Shown: positions 35,425 through 45,306, counted from the first letter of the stretch. The stretch is DNA of 64,000 nt from Thalassotalea_H sp040779345 (GCA_040779345.1 JBFONU010000017.1:1-64000), one strand, 5' to 3'. The notes: generated by a model not told the origin, from the sequence alone. Program-made: numbers and translations.

Positions 35425-37989
35425 ATGTCGACATCACCCGATCTCTCTTCGCACACCCCGATGATGCGCCAATATCTAACAATAAAAGCGGAGTTCCCTC
35501 ATGTTTTAGTCTTTTATCGTATGGGGGATTTTTATGAATTATTCTTTGATGATGCAAAGAAAGCTTCCGATCTGTTAGATATTTCCCTAACTGCTCGAGG
35601 TAAAACGGGAGGAAATGCCATTCCAATGGCTGGTGTTCCTTACCATGCGGTTGATAATTATTTAGCTAAATTAGTACAGCTAGGTGAGTCTGTTGCAATA
35701 TGTGAGCAAATAGGCGATCCAGCAACTAGTAAAGGTCCTGTTGAACGAAAGGTTATGCGGGTTGTTACCCCTGGTACCGTCAGTGATGAAGCATTATTAA
35801 CCGACAAGCAAGACAATTTACTGGTTTCTGTTTTTGAAATTAAAGCAAAATTTGGTTTAGCTTACCTTGATATGGCGAGTGGCCGCTTTGTTCTTTGCCA
35901 ACCCAATACTGTTGAGCAATTACAAGCAGAGCTACAAAGATTATCTCCTGCCGAACTCCTTTATCCTGAATCATTTGAATCAATGAATATAATCGATGGG
36001 ATGAAAGGTTTACGCCGCCGCCCAGATTGGGAGTTTGATCTAGACACCGCAAAGTCAGTTTTAAATAAACAGTTTGCTACAAAAGAACTGTCTGGATTTG
36101 GTATTATCGACCATGATTTAGGGCTGTGTGCTGCCGGATGTTTATTACAATATGTACAAGATGCCCAGCGAAGTGCTTTGCCACATATTAGGGCCATCAT
36201 TGCTGAATCTAGTCAATCTGGAGTGATTTTAGATGCTGCAACAAGACGAAATTTAGAGTTAACACAAAACCTTCAAGGGGGGCATGAAAATACCCTTGCC
36301 TCAATATTAGATAAATCTGCAACCTCAATGGGTTCTCGCTTATTAAAACGTTGGTTACATTTTCCTTTGCGAGACATTAACGCCTTAACTGAACGCCAAA
36401 ATGCTATCAGTGAAATCATCTCCCTTGGGATTCAAGATGAGATATACCAACACCTTAAAAAAATAGGTGATATAGAGCGCATTATTGCTCGCATTGCATT
36501 ACGAACAGCTAGACCGAGAGATTTTGCTCGATTACGTAATGCGTTATTACAGCTTCCTAAGATTCAAAGCTTATTAAGTCATTATCAAACTCATCATTTA
36601 GATCTTTTAGCCAACAATATACAGCCAATGAACTCTCTCGCTGAGTTATTACAAGATGCGATTGTTGAAAACCCACCGGTATTAATAAGAGATGGCGGAG
36701 TTATCGCAAAAGGTTATCACACAGAACTGGATACCCTTCGCGATTTAAGTGATGGTGCGACTGAATTTCTAGCTCAATTAGAAGCAAGAGAGAAGCAGCG
36801 CACTGGCATACAAACATTAAAAGTGGGTTATAACAAGGTTCATGGTTTTTATATTGAGATCAGTCGAAGTAGTGCTAATGAAGTGCCTGATGATTATATT
36901 CGCAGACAAACGCTAAAAAACAACGAACGCTTTATTACCAATGAACTTAAACAACATGAAGAAAAAGTACTCAGTGCACAAAGTAAATTTTTAGCGCTTG
37001 AAAAACAACTGTTTGATCAACTATTTGATCAAGTGTTACCTGAACTAGCATATTTACAAACCTTAGCAAAAACCTTAGCTGAGTTTGATGTGTTAAATAC
37101 ATTCGCTGAACGTTCAGAGGCGCTTAATTACGTTAAGCCACACTTAACTAGTGAAAGTGGTATCAATATTGAAGCTGGTCGCCATCCTGTTGTTGAACAT
37201 ATGACAAGCGAGGCATTTATTGCTAACCCCGTAGTCCTTACCGAGCAACGAAAAATGTTGATTATTACGGGGCCTAATATGGGAGGTAAATCGACTTATA
37301 TGAGACAAACGGCTCTCATTGTATTACTGGCTCATATTGGATGTTATGTGCCAGCAAGTGCCGCCAAAATCGGTATAGTCGATAGAATATTCACACGTAT
37401 TGGTGCATCGGACGATCTTGCCAGTGGTCGTTCAACCTTTATGGTTGAGATGACAGAGACCGCCAATATTTTGCATAATGCGACCAATAAGAGTTTAGTT
37501 TTACTGGATGAAATTGGCCGTGGAACAAGCACATACGATGGCTTGTCTCTGGCTTGGGCTTGTGCAGAAATGCTCGCATTAAAAACTAAAGCATTTACCT
37601 TATTTGCGAGTCATTATTTTGAATTGACTTTACTAGCTGAACAAATAGCAAGTTTGGCCAATGTCCATTTAGATGCCGTAGAACATGGCGAAAAAATTAT
37701 TTTTATGCATGCAGTGCAAGAAGGGGCCGCAAGTAAAAGCTTTGGTTTACAAGTAGCTCAATTAGCAGGTGTGCCTAAAGCCGTGATCGAAAGAGCAAAA
37801 CAACGGTTAACGGAACTTGAGAATCAGCAAACGCATTCACTTTCCCCTTCAGCGGAAAGCTTTGAACAGCTCTCTTTAGTAGATAATAATCATCCAATTA
37901 TTGATGATTTAAAAATGATTGATGTTAATGAATTAAGTCCCAAACAGGCACTTGATTACCTTTACCAATTGAAAGATAAGTTAATCTAA
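35425..37989 (+). CDS. mutS: DNA mismatch repair protein MutS
   Basis: Recognises mismatches and starts methyl-directed repair with MutL. 854 aa, one more than E. coli. The mismatch-binding Phe/Glu motif is FYRMGDFYELF (near residue 36). The clamp and lever domains fill the middle. The ATPase has GPNMGGKST (about 616-624), STFMVEM, and DEIGRGTSTYDG. A C-terminal tail with SPKQALDYLYQLKD is the tetramerisation region. It is followed by a strong terminator shared with rpoS. Confidence 0.98.
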   Translation: MSTSPDLSSHTPMMRQYLTIKAEFPHVLVFYRMGDFYELFFDDAKKASDLLDISLTARGKTGGNAIPMAGVPYHAVDNYLAKLVQLGESVAICEQIGDPATSKGPVERKVMRVVTPGTVSDEALLTDKQDNLLVSVFEIKAKFGLAYLDMASGRFVLCQPNTVEQLQAELQRLSPAELLYPESFESMNIIDGMKGLRRRPDWEFDLDTAKSVLNKQFATKELSGFGIIDHDLGLCAAGCLLQYVQDAQRSALPHIRAIIAESSQSGVILDAATRRNLELTQNLQGGHENTLASILDKSATSMGSRLLKRWLHFPLRDINALTERQNAISEIISLGIQDEIYQHLKKIGDIERIIARIALRTARPRDFARLRNALLQLPKIQSLLSHYQTHHLDLLANNIQPMNSLAELLQDAIVENPPVLIRDGGVIAKGYHTELDTLRDLSDGATEFLAQLEAREKQRTGIQTLKVGYNKVHGFYIEISRSSANEVPDDYIRRQTLKNNERFITNELKQHEEKVLSAQSKFLALEKQLFDQLFDQVLPELAYLQTLAKTLAEFDVLNTFAERSEALNYVKPHLTSESGINIEAGRHPVVEHMTSEAFIANPVVLTEQRKMLIITGPNMGGKSTYMRQTALIVLLAHIGCYVPASAAKIGIVDRIFTRIGASDDLASGRSTFMVEMTETANILHNATNKSLVLLDEIGRGTSTYDGLSLAWACAEMLALKTKAFTLFASHYFELTLLAEQIASLANVHLDAVEHGEKIIFMHAVQEGAASKSFGLQVAQLAGVPKAVIERAKQRLTELENQQTHSLSPSAESFEQLSLVDNNHPIIDDLKMIDVNELSPKQALDYLYQLKDKLI

Positions 37990-38041
37990 ATAGCTTGAAA
38001 ACCTTGAAATATGAAGTACTTACAACATAAATAGCTAGCAT

Positions 38042-38068
38042 AAAAAAACAGCTTTTAGCTGTTTTTTT
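38042..38068. terminator. Bidirectional terminator between mutS and rpoS
   Basis: A perfect 12-bp stem (38042-38053 with 38057-38068) with a 3-nt loop has seven A-T pairs at its base, giving seven Ts on either strand. It lies 53 bp after mutS and 41 bp after the convergent rpoS. Confidence 0.92.
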
Positions 38069-38108
38069 ATGCTTTATCAATCAAAAGTAAGTTTAAAGTG
38101 TGTAATTA

Positions 38109-39029
38109 CTAAGCTTGAAATAATGCTTCTATCGACAAGTCTTGAGCACTTAAAATATCACGTAAACGTTTTAACGCTTCTACTTGAATTTGGCGAACAC
38201 GTTCTCTTGTTAAGCCAATTTCAACACCAACATCTTCAAGCGTTGCTGCCTCATAGCCTAATAAGCCAAAACGTCTTGCCAAAACTTCACGCTGTTTTGA
38301 ATTAAGTTCATTTAACCAATGTACAATATTATTTTTAATATCATCATTTTGTAAATTACCTTCAGGGCCACTTGCTTTCTCATCAGGAATAACATCAAGT
38401 AAGACTTTATCTGATTCACCACCAAACGGTGTATCTACTGAGGCTATACGTTCATTTAGACGTAACATTTTAGTGACACTTTCGACAGGCACATCAAGTT
38501 CTTGTGCAATATCTTCAGCAGTAGGTTCGTGATCTAATCGTTGAACTAACTCGCGTGCAGTACGCAAGTAAATATTTAATTCTTTAACGACATGAATGGG
38601 CAAACGTATTGTTCGAGTTTGATTCATAATGGCACGTTCAATTGTTTGACGTATCCACCATGTTGCATAAGTTGAAAATCTAAAGCCGCGTTCAGGATCA
38701 AATTTTTCAACAGCACGTATAAGGCCTAAGTTTCCTTCTTCGATAAGGTCAAGCAGAGGTAAACCACGATTATTATAACGACGAGCAATTTTAACGACTA
38801 AGCGCAAGTTGCTCTCAATCATACGTTTTCTTGAAGGTTCATCACCTTTTAATGAAAGGCGAGAAAAGTAGACTTCTTCTTCAGCTGTTAGCAGTGGAGA
38901 AAAACCGATTTCACCTAAATACAATTGGGTAGCATCTAAGTTTGCTGGCGCATCATCCTGAATTGTGTTCTCAACATCCTTTTCTTCGATTAGTTCTTTG
39001 ACTTTTGTTAGTTCTTTTTCTATGCCCAT
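38109..39029 (-). CDS. rpoS: RNA polymerase sigma factor RpoS
   Basis: Stationary-phase and general-stress sigma factor. 306 aa, somewhat shorter than the E. coli 330-aa form at both ends. Region 1.2 starts DATQLYLGEIGFSPLL. Region 2 has SNLRLVVKIARRY, LDLIEEGNLGLIRAVEKFDP and FSTYATWWIRQTIERAI. Region 4.2 has TLEDVGVEIGLTRERVRQIQ. nlpD lies directly upstream, and in related bacteria an rpoS promoter sits inside nlpD. The start codon is preceded by GGGAGATAT. Confidence 0.97.
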   Translation of the reverse strand: MGIEKELTKVKELIEEKDVENTIQDDAPANLDATQLYLGEIGFSPLLTAEEEVYFSRLSLKGDEPSRKRMIESNLRLVVKIARRYNNRGLPLLDLIEEGNLGLIRAVEKFDPERGFRFSTYATWWIRQTIERAIMNQTRTIRLPIHVVKELNIYLRTARELVQRLDHEPTAEDIAQELDVPVESVTKMLRLNERIASVDTPFGGESDKVLLDVIPDEKASGPEGNLQNDDIKNNIVHWLNELNSKQREVLARRFGLLGYEAATLEDVGVEIGLTRERVRQIQVEALKRLRDILSAQDLSIEALFQA

Positions 39030-39111
39030 GCCATATCTCCCGTCATTAGCAAAGCTTAAATTACTGATTAAATATTCACATTAACTCCAATTATTTTTAT
39101 TAACACTATTG

Positions 39112-39933
39112 TTATCTTCTCGGAAGGTATTTTAATGGATTGACAGATTTTCCACGAAAGCGAACTTCAAAATGAAGCATGACTCTTTCCGCGTCAGTGT
39201 CACCCATTTTTGCTATAACTTCTCCGGCTTTTACAGCTTGCTGTTCCTTGACCAAAATGTGATCGTTATGAGCATATGCACTCAAATAATCATCGTTGTG
39301 TTTCACAATAATTAATTGGCCATAGCCTCTTAACACATCACCAGCATATACTACCCTGCCATCAGCTGCTGCTTTTACCGAATCATTACGGCTACCTGCG
39401 ATGTCTATTCCTTTATTACCTTGTTTCTTTGTGGAAAACTTAGCAATAAGCTTTCCGTTAACAGGCCACACCCAACGTTTAATTTTCTGTGAAAATGAAC
39501 CTGTTCTACTTAAGGGCTTTTTGACTGTTTTTTGCCCTCTTGTAACTTCACCATACTCCTGCTTTTTATTTGATGCAATAGGTTTTTTTACAACAATTTG
39601 TGGCTGCTTTTGGAAACTTTCACGGGAGGGTTTATTTTTACTCGCTTTAGCCGATTTTGAAGACAAAAATATTTTTTGTCCTGGGAAAATTTGATAGGGA
39701 GGTGGAATTTTATTTACGAAAGCTATCGTTCTAACATCAAGCCCTGCTCGCCAAGATATTGAATATAAAGTTTCACCTTTTTTAACTATATATTCAGTAG
39801 CCTTGAGACTACTTCTAATTTTTTTATTTAGTGGCACCTGCGAGTTTGCATCTACAACAGGAGCTGGAGCATGCCTTGCTGAACAACCGAACAACAAAAC
39901 AAACAGAATAAATATGCAAATCCTTAAAAACAC
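39112..39933 (-). CDS. nlpD: Murein hydrolase activator NlpD (LysM, degenerate M23)
   Basis: 273-aa outer-membrane lipoprotein: a short signal ends in the lipobox LLFGC, then a LysM peptidoglycan-binding module (about 52-92, YIVKKGETLYSISWRAG) and a C-terminal LytM/M23 domain (about 160-270). The zinc ligands are missing: the first His position reads NKGIDIAG and the last reads MLHFEVR. As in E. coli NlpD, the domain should therefore activate an amidase for daughter-cell separation, not cut peptidoglycan itself. It lies between the yqaA-like gene and rpoS. Confidence 0.93.
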   Translation of the reverse strand: MFLRICIFILFVLLFGCSARHAPAPVVDANSQVPLNKKIRSSLKATEYIVKKGETLYSISWRAGLDVRTIAFVNKIPPPYQIFPGQKIFLSSKSAKASKNKPSRESFQKQPQIVVKKPIASNKKQEYGEVTRGQKTVKKPLSRTGSFSQKIKRWVWPVNGKLIAKFSTKKQGNKGIDIAGSRNDSVKAAADGRVVYAGDVLRGYGQLIIVKHNDDYLSAYAHNDHILVKEQQAVKAGEVIAKMGDTDAERVMLHFEVRFRGKSVNPLKYLPRR

Positions 39934-39986
39934 GTATTTCCTTAAAACTTTACCATTTAAATATCATATAAGTGAGTGGCTTTTCT

Positions 39987-40568
39987 TTAATTTCTCAACC
40001 ATAGATACACAATAACAATCAAAGCCACAACAATCCAACCTAGGGTATCTATCCATTTTCTTAAGCCTTTTTCCATTTTTTCACCGCCATAAAATATTAC
40101 GCCAGCGACTAAGAAAAAACGCATACCTCGACCCACTGCAGAGACAAGTAAAAAAGGTAAAAAAGCCATGTGTAAAAAGCCGGCACTTACGGTAAATATT
40201 TTATATGGAACAGGTGAAAAACCGGCAATAAATACAACCCAAATACCCCACTCGCTAAACCAAAGCACTGCTTGATCGAATATTGCTTGTTTGCCCCATT
40301 CGGTGATCAATGGTTGGATCCATGGTTCAAACATATAATAACCTAAAGCATAACCGGCAATCCCACCGATAACGGAAGCCACCGTTGTTAATGTTGCATA
40401 CGACCATGCCTTATGAGGTTTTGCTAATACCATAGGCGCTAGCAACACATCGGGTGGTATTGGAAAAAACACTGATTCAGCAAAAGTTAACATGGCCAGT
40501 ATTTTAGGTGCAAATTTGTGCTCAGCCCACTTTAATGTCCATTCGTACAAAGACGTAAATATTTTCAT
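39987..40568 (-). CDS. YqaA-family (DedA/VTT-like) inner-membrane protein
   Basis: 193-aa membrane protein with about four or five hydrophobic segments. It has the family pattern FAESVFFPIPPDVLLAPMVLAKP near the N-terminus, GGIAGYALGYY and FSPVPYKIFTVSAG. These resemble the SNARE-associated/DedA superfamily, whose better-studied members move lipids across membranes. For YqaA itself no function is established. Its start overlaps the end of pcm by 4 bp, so the two are translationally coupled. Confidence 0.87.
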   Translation of the reverse strand: MKIFTSLYEWTLKWAEHKFAPKILAMLTFAESVFFPIPPDVLLAPMVLAKPHKAWSYATLTTVASVIGGIAGYALGYYMFEPWIQPLITEWGKQAIFDQAVLWFSEWGIWVVFIAGFSPVPYKIFTVSAGFLHMAFLPFLLVSAVGRGMRFFLVAGVIFYGGEKMEKGLRKWIDTLGWIVVALIVIVYLWLRN

Positions 40569-41227
40569 TGAACAGCCCCAGGAACTAATGGCACAAAACG
40601 TACAGCTTCAATCTGTTGCTCATCATAAAGATCACCATGACGGGTAATAATTTTTAAAATTTGAGTTTGCTCACCTACGGGGATCACTAAACGACCACCA
40701 TCAGCCAGTTGCTCAAGTAGTGCTTGAGGCACTTCCGTGGGTGCTGCGGTAACTATGATCGCTTGAAATGGTGCTTTAGATTTCCACCCTTGCCAACCAT
40801 CGCCATGTTTCATTGATATATTATGCAAGTCAATTGATTGTAATTTACGTTTAGCCTGAAACTGTAATGACTTAATACGCTCAACGGAAAATACTTTATC
40901 GGTTAGCTGTGCCAAAATAGATGTTTGATACCCAGAGCCTGTACCTATCTCTAAAATACTGTCAGGAATACCATCAGCCAATAATAATTCAGACATTTTG
41001 GCGACAATATAAGGTTGAGATATTGTTTGTCCTTGACCAATCGGCAATGCAGTATTGTCATAAGCTTTATGAGCAAGTATTTCTGGAATAAAAATATGCC
41101 TTGGGCTTCGGGCTATTGCTTGTAAAACTTGCTGATTTACAATTCCTTCTGCATGTAGTTTTTGTGCCAGTAATTCTCCACTACGGGTTGATTTACCCCC
41201 AACTCGACTTCCTACTCTGACATTCAT
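40565..41227 (-). CDS. pcm: Protein-L-isoaspartate O-methyltransferase (Pcm)
   Basis: Methylates isoaspartyl residues of aged proteins to allow repair. 220 aa. The characteristic N-terminal RHIFIPE and AYDNTALPIGQGQTISQPYIVA, the SAM motif LEIGTGSGYQT and VTAAPTEVP are all intact. It is 10 bp downstream of surE, the standard stationary-phase survival pairing upstream of nlpD-rpoS. Confidence 0.97.
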   Translation of the reverse strand: MNVRVGSRVGGKSTRSGELLAQKLHAEGIVNQQVLQAIARSPRHIFIPEILAHKAYDNTALPIGQGQTISQPYIVAKMSELLLADGIPDSILEIGTGSGYQTSILAQLTDKVFSVERIKSLQFQAKRKLQSIDLHNISMKHGDGWQGWKSKAPFQAIIVTAAPTEVPQALLEQLADGGRLVIPVGEQTQILKIITRHGDLYDEQQIEAVRFVPLVPGAVQ

Positions 41228-41237
41228 CTTATTATTC

Positions 41238-41990
41238 TCATATTGTAAAATCGCTGATCCATTCTGTAATTTTTGCCATACTTTTATAGGCGGTCATATC
41301 GATAGTTAACGGGGTTATTGAAGCGTAACCTTCACTTATCGCATAAAAGTCAGTTCCTTCTCCAGCATCAAGTTCTTCACCTAATGAGCCATACCAATAA
41401 ATATTTCTTTGCCAAGGGTCTTTACTTGATTTCATCGTTTCCGCTTTATGTCGATTCCCTAAACGAGTCACCTTTACCCCTTTAAGTTGTTCTATCGGAA
41501 GATTAGGCACATTAATATTAATAATTTGATCGCTCGGCAATGGATGCTGTTGAAGGCGCTGAATAAACTTTGCTGCGACAATTGCGGCGGTTTGATAGTG
41601 AGTTTCATCTTTACCCACTAAAGAAACAGCAACCGCAGGCATCCCCATATGGCGACCTTCTGTTGCGGCGGCAACGGTGCCTGAATATAAGGTATCATCG
41701 CCTAAATTAGCTCCGTGATTAATACCTGCAACCACTAAATCAGGTAAAGGCGTCATTAATTGACTAATGGCTAAATGTACGGAATCAGTTGGAGTTCCGT
41801 TAACCGAAATGAAACCATTATCTAATTTTTCTGCTCTTAAAGGATTGAGTAAGGTTAATGAGTTACTCGCACCACTGCAATTGCGATCAGGAGCAACAAC
41901 AGTAACATCAGCAAATTTGGCTAACTCTTGGTATAACACTTTAATGCCAAGCGCATGTACGCCATCATCGTTACTTAATAAAATTCTCAT
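41238..41990 (-). CDS. surE: 5'/3'-nucleotidase SurE
   Basis: Metal-dependent phosphatase of nucleoside monophosphates, linked to survival in stationary phase. 250 aa, starting RILLSNDDGVHALG with the metal-binding DD pair, followed by APDRNCSGASN and the GTVAAATEGRHMG loop. The start overlaps truD by 4 bp. The truD-surE-pcm order is conserved in gammaproteobacteria. Confidence 0.98.
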   Translation of the reverse strand: MRILLSNDDGVHALGIKVLYQELAKFADVTVVAPDRNCSGASNSLTLLNPLRAEKLDNGFISVNGTPTDSVHLAISQLMTPLPDLVVAGINHGANLGDDTLYSGTVAAATEGRHMGMPAVAVSLVGKDETHYQTAAIVAAKFIQRLQQHPLPSDQIININVPNLPIEQLKGVKVTRLGNRHKAETMKSSKDPWQRNIYWYGSLGEELDAGEGTDFYAISEGYASITPLTIDMTAYKSMAKITEWISDFTI

Positions 41991-43042
41991 GCTCTATTCT
42001 CCACTGAGCCTGAACGTTGGGTCAGATCTTTGTAGGCCAATAATTCTCTTAATATCGTGGTGGCAAAACACCCTGCCGCTAAAGTAAATGTTAAGATAAT
42101 TGACTGATCTGCTTCATTGATTTCAATGTTTCCATCACTAAGAGATAAACGAATACGGCGCCTTTCTTGTTTTAATCCAAACTTTGCTAACCCTTGACAC
42201 ATATCTTGATGTTTCTCGGGTAATTGTTGTTCTAGCTCGAGAGGTTTTCCTGAGGTCATTAATTGGCCAGCTCCCCAAAGTGGAGCGGTAATATCAACAT
42301 CTTTTTTAATAAAGCGTTGTTGTATCACATCATCAATTTCATTAAGAGAGAATACTGATTGTGTACCTTCAAGCATTAATACATCGCCCACTTGCATGGT
42401 ATCAAACTGATTTTTGTCAATGCGTTGAGAAAGAATATGATTAAATAACAATGATCTGGCAGCTGATAAGTAGATCCCTCGTTTTTTCTTATCTTTAACT
42501 TTTTCGCCTGCAAAAAGTGCTTGTGCACGTTCTATATTGCCGCCCTCAATACCAAAACGTTGCTCCCCATAATAATTGGGCACGCCATACTCACTAATGG
42601 CATGCCATTTACGAGCAACTTCATTGAGATCAGTGACATTTCTTAACGTTATTTCAAAGCGATTACCCGTTAATGCGCCTGTGCGAAGTTTTTTGTTATG
42701 TCTGGCATAGCTTAAAACTTCAAGCCCATCAATAGATAAATCTCTTAAATCGTATTGTTTTATTCCCGGTAGGTGCACACCAAACCATTGTTCAGTGATG
42801 GCAAAACGATCTTTTAGGCCAGCATAACTAACCAGGTTTTCTTTAACTGAAAAATACTTGGCTAATTGTTTAGCGACAAATACAGTATTCAAACCCTTTT
42901 TGCGAATGTGGATCAGTAAATGCTCACCTTCACCACAGGGTGAAAATGGCAGTTGTTCAAACACTTTAAAGTCACTTTCACTAAGACGAATATCTCCCTC
43001 AGCTTTAGGTGCGCCATAAAGGTAAGCGAATGTTGGTAACAT
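41987..43042 (-). CDS. truD: tRNA pseudouridine(13) synthase TruD
   Basis: Makes pseudouridine 13 in tRNA-Glu. 351 aa. The catalytic aspartate lies in SYAGLKDRFAITEQWFG. Also present are LTGNRFEITLRNV and GVPNYYGEQRFG, the TruD signature, and a TRUD insertion in the middle. The start follows ispF by one base and the end overlaps surE, so it is deep within one operon. Confidence 0.97.
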   Translation of the reverse strand: MLPTFAYLYGAPKAEGDIRLSESDFKVFEQLPFSPCGEGEHLLIHIRKKGLNTVFVAKQLAKYFSVKENLVSYAGLKDRFAITEQWFGVHLPGIKQYDLRDLSIDGLEVLSYARHNKKLRTGALTGNRFEITLRNVTDLNEVARKWHAISEYGVPNYYGEQRFGIEGGNIERAQALFAGEKVKDKKKRGIYLSAARSLLFNHILSQRIDKNQFDTMQVGDVLMLEGTQSVFSLNEIDDVIQQRFIKKDVDITAPLWGAGQLMTSGKPLELEQQLPEKHQDMCQGLAKFGLKQERRRIRLSLSDGNIEINEADQSIILTFTLAAGCFATTILRELLAYKDLTQRSGSVENRA

Positions 43043-43043
43043 A

Positions 43044-43538
43044 TTAGGTATTAGCCTTTAAACTAGTTTGAGCCGTGAGTAAGACAACAGAGTGCACTGA
43101 AACGCCCTCTTTTCTCCCGACATACCCTAATTTTTCTGTGGTGGTAGCTTTAACATTTATTTGTTCAATGTCACATTGTAGGTCTTGAGCCAAACATTCT
43201 CGCATCGCTAATAAATGAGGAGAAACTTTAGGCACTTGAGCTACGATAGTAATATCAGCATTACCTAGTTCAAAGCCTTTATCAAACATTAAGCCAACAA
43301 CATGGCGTAAAAGTATTCGACTTGAAATATTTTCATATTGGCCATCGGTGTCTGGAAAATGATTACCAATATCAGCCAAACATAACGCGCCTAAAATAGC
43401 ATCGCATAAGGCATGAATAGCAACATCTCCATCAGAATGAGCAACAAAACCTGTTTCGTAAGGGATTTCGACTCCCGCTAAAACGATTGGACCTTGTCCA
43501 CCAAATTTATGGACATCAAAGCCGTGACCTATTCGCAT
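43044..43538 (-). CDS. ispF: 2-C-methyl-D-erythritol 2,4-cyclodiphosphate synthase (IspF)
   Basis: Cyclises the CDP-methylerythritol phosphate intermediate in the non-mevalonate isoprenoid pathway. 164 aa. N-terminal IGHGFDVHKFG supplies the metal-binding Asp and His. HSDGDVAIHALCDAILGA, DIGNHFPDTD and KATTTEKLGYVGRKEG complete the family pattern. It overlaps ispD by 10 bp. Confidence 0.98.
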   Translation of the reverse strand: MRIGHGFDVHKFGGQGPIVLAGVEIPYETGFVAHSDGDVAIHALCDAILGALCLADIGNHFPDTDGQYENISSRILLRHVVGLMFDKGFELGNADITIVAQVPKVSPHLLAMRECLAQDLQCDIEQINVKATTTEKLGYVGRKEGVSVHSVVLLTAQTSLKANT

Positions 43539-44260
43539 GGTAATTCCTGTGGGGTTTCATTACTGACGAGTTGTTTGTTTAAAATAAATTCGGCAAAAGC
43601 TAAATCGTCAGGTTGAGTAATTTTAATATTTTCACTACTGCCTACTATCAATTGACTGCTGCCACCAGCAAACTCGATAGCGGATGCTTCATCTGTAATG
43701 CTCACATTGGCGGCAAGTGCTTTTTCTATCGCATTTTTTAGTGTCAGAGTAGGAAACATTTGTGGGGTTAACGCATGCCAAAGTTCAGCTCTTTCAACCG
43801 TTTCTTGAATCATGTTGTGCTTGCCACGTTTCATAGTATCTCGAACAGGTGTAGCTAAAATTCCACCAACATCTTTTGCAATGCAAGACTCAATTAAATG
43901 ATTCAAGTCTTTTATCTCTAAACAAGGACGAGCTGCGTCATGTACTAAAACCCAGGGGAAGCTTTTATCGTCAATTAATCTAAGGCCTGACAACACAGAG
44001 TCAACTCGCTCTTTGCCGCCATTTACCACACTCACTTTTGGGTGATTAAATAATTGTGTTTCAGCAAAGTATTCATCCTCTGCTCCTAACGCAATGATAA
44101 TAGTCTTTATCATTGGATGTGAAGCAAGACGGTTAACCGTATGTTCAAGAATGGTCAGGTGATTTATTTTTAAATATTGCTTAGGACAATTTGCTTGCAT
44201 CCTTTTTCCAACGCCTGCTGCTGGCACCACAACAACCAGAGGAGTTTTGATATTTGACAT
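43529..44260 (-). CDS. ispD: 2-C-methyl-D-erythritol 4-phosphate cytidylyltransferase (IspD)
   Basis: Transfers CMP to methylerythritol phosphate, third step of the same isoprenoid pathway as IspF. 243 aa. The nucleotide-binding loop is PAAGVGKRMQANCPKQYL. VLVHDAARPC, ATPVRDTMK and the C-terminal ITDEASAIEFAG / NIKITQPDDLAFAE blocks are intact. It follows ftsB by 9 bp. Confidence 0.98.
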   Translation of the reverse strand: MSNIKTPLVVVVPAAGVGKRMQANCPKQYLKINHLTILEHTVNRLASHPMIKTIIIALGAEDEYFAETQLFNHPKVSVVNGGKERVDSVLSGLRLIDDKSFPWVLVHDAARPCLEIKDLNHLIESCIAKDVGGILATPVRDTMKRGKHNMIQETVERAELWHALTPQMFPTLTLKNAIEKALAANVSITDEASAIEFAGGSSQLIVGSSENIKITQPDDLAFAEFILNKQLVSNETPQELPCE

Positions 44261-44269
44261 CTTGTATCG

Positions 44270-44563
44270 TTAACCCTTTTTGAGTTTATTTTTATTGGGA
44301 ATAATACGAAAAAAAGTTTCTCCGTCTTTTATCATGCCTAATTCGTTTCTCGCTCTTTCTTCTATTGCTTCAACGCCAGATTTTAAATCATCGGTATCGG
44401 CATAAAATAGTTTATTTCGCTGATGAAGCTTTTCATTATTTTTTTTTTGTCGAGCCACTTCTTCTTCAAGCGACAGATAGTCAGGCACGCTGTTTTTCCC
44501 GAGCCACAGTCGGTGTTGTAGTGACACTAATAGAATGAGTAAAACAACCGTAATTATCCGCAT
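44270..44563 (-). CDS. ftsB: Cell division protein FtsB
   Basis: Small bitopic division protein (97 aa): a membrane helix (about 3-17), a periplasmic coiled coil (about 28-70, with EEEVARQKKNNEKLHQRN) and the conserved EERARNELGMIKDGETFFRI end. It forms the FtsQBL complex that activates septal synthesis. It starts the ftsB-ispD-ispF-truD-surE-pcm-yqaA operon. Confidence 0.95.
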   Translation of the reverse strand: MRIITVVLLILLVSLQHRLWLGKNSVPDYLSLEEEVARQKKNNEKLHQRNKLFYADTDDLKSGVEAIEERARNELGMIKDGETFFRIIPNKNKLKKG

Positions 44564-44679
44564 ATCAACTTAAAAAGCATGCTTAAAACAGAGAAGATTA
44601 GTAAGCTATTATAAAAGTCTTCCTGCTGGTGTAAATATAAATAACGCTTAATTCCTGCTTAACGCGATAAATCGCTACT

Positions 44680-45306
44680 TTACATAGCAGCAGGTTGTTT
44701 AAAGTTTCGCCAATTAATTGCACATGAAAGCAATAATTCACGTAATGAGGGCATATGAGGGTTAATTTTTTGATCATTCAGCCAGCTATGTCCTGTGCAA
44801 GCAGCAGTCATCACTCTTTTGTTCGGCTTTAGTAATCGTACGGTATGATTGGCGTTTGTATTCTCATTCGAATGCTTGATATCGAACCAACCATGAGCAT
44901 TGGTTCTAAATCTCATTTTTTCGTTATCTATTCGATCGATTGAGTCTAAGGCAATAAATGATTCATTCACAATAGGAACCACAAGACCATGCCTCAAGTC
45001 TGTTGTTAAATACCATTGATTAACACTTTCTATATCTTGCCCACTAAGCGGCATATGAACCGCTTGTTTAGCTGACCAACTCGCATTTTGTACATCAATA
45101 ACGAGGGGCGTGTTTGCTTGGATCATTAAATGTGCGGTACGTTTAATATAATAAGGAAGACTTTTTAATCGGCCTTGAATGGCTTGAGGTGACTTTATTT
45201 CGGTTGCAGCTAACGAGGCAATTTCACGTTCATATAAGGCGCTACACAGCTCAGAAAAATCTGTTGATTGTGATGGCTCTTGCCAAAGTGAAGTTTGCTC
45301 AGTCAT
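44680..45306 (-). CDS. Uncharacterised protein, no recognised family
   Basis: 208-aa protein without a signal peptide or membrane helix, and no domain that I recognise. It has a few notable short motifs: WYLTTDLRHGLVVPIVNESFIALDSIDRIDN in the middle (composition typical of a folded domain), SWSAKQAVHMPLSG, and a C-terminal RELLLSCAINWRNF. Its long open frame, codon use like its neighbours and place 116 bp upstream of ftsB make it a real gene. It may be restricted to Colwelliaceae or Alteromonadales; I cannot test this. Confidence 0.7.
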   Translation of the reverse strand: MTEQTSLWQEPSQSTDFSELCSALYEREIASLAATEIKSPQAIQGRLKSLPYYIKRTAHLMIQANTPLVIDVQNASWSAKQAVHMPLSGQDIESVNQWYLTTDLRHGLVVPIVNESFIALDSIDRIDNEKMRFRTNAHGWFDIKHSNENTNANHTVRLLKPNKRVMTAACTGHSWLNDQKINPHMPSLRELLLSCAINWRNFKQPAAM

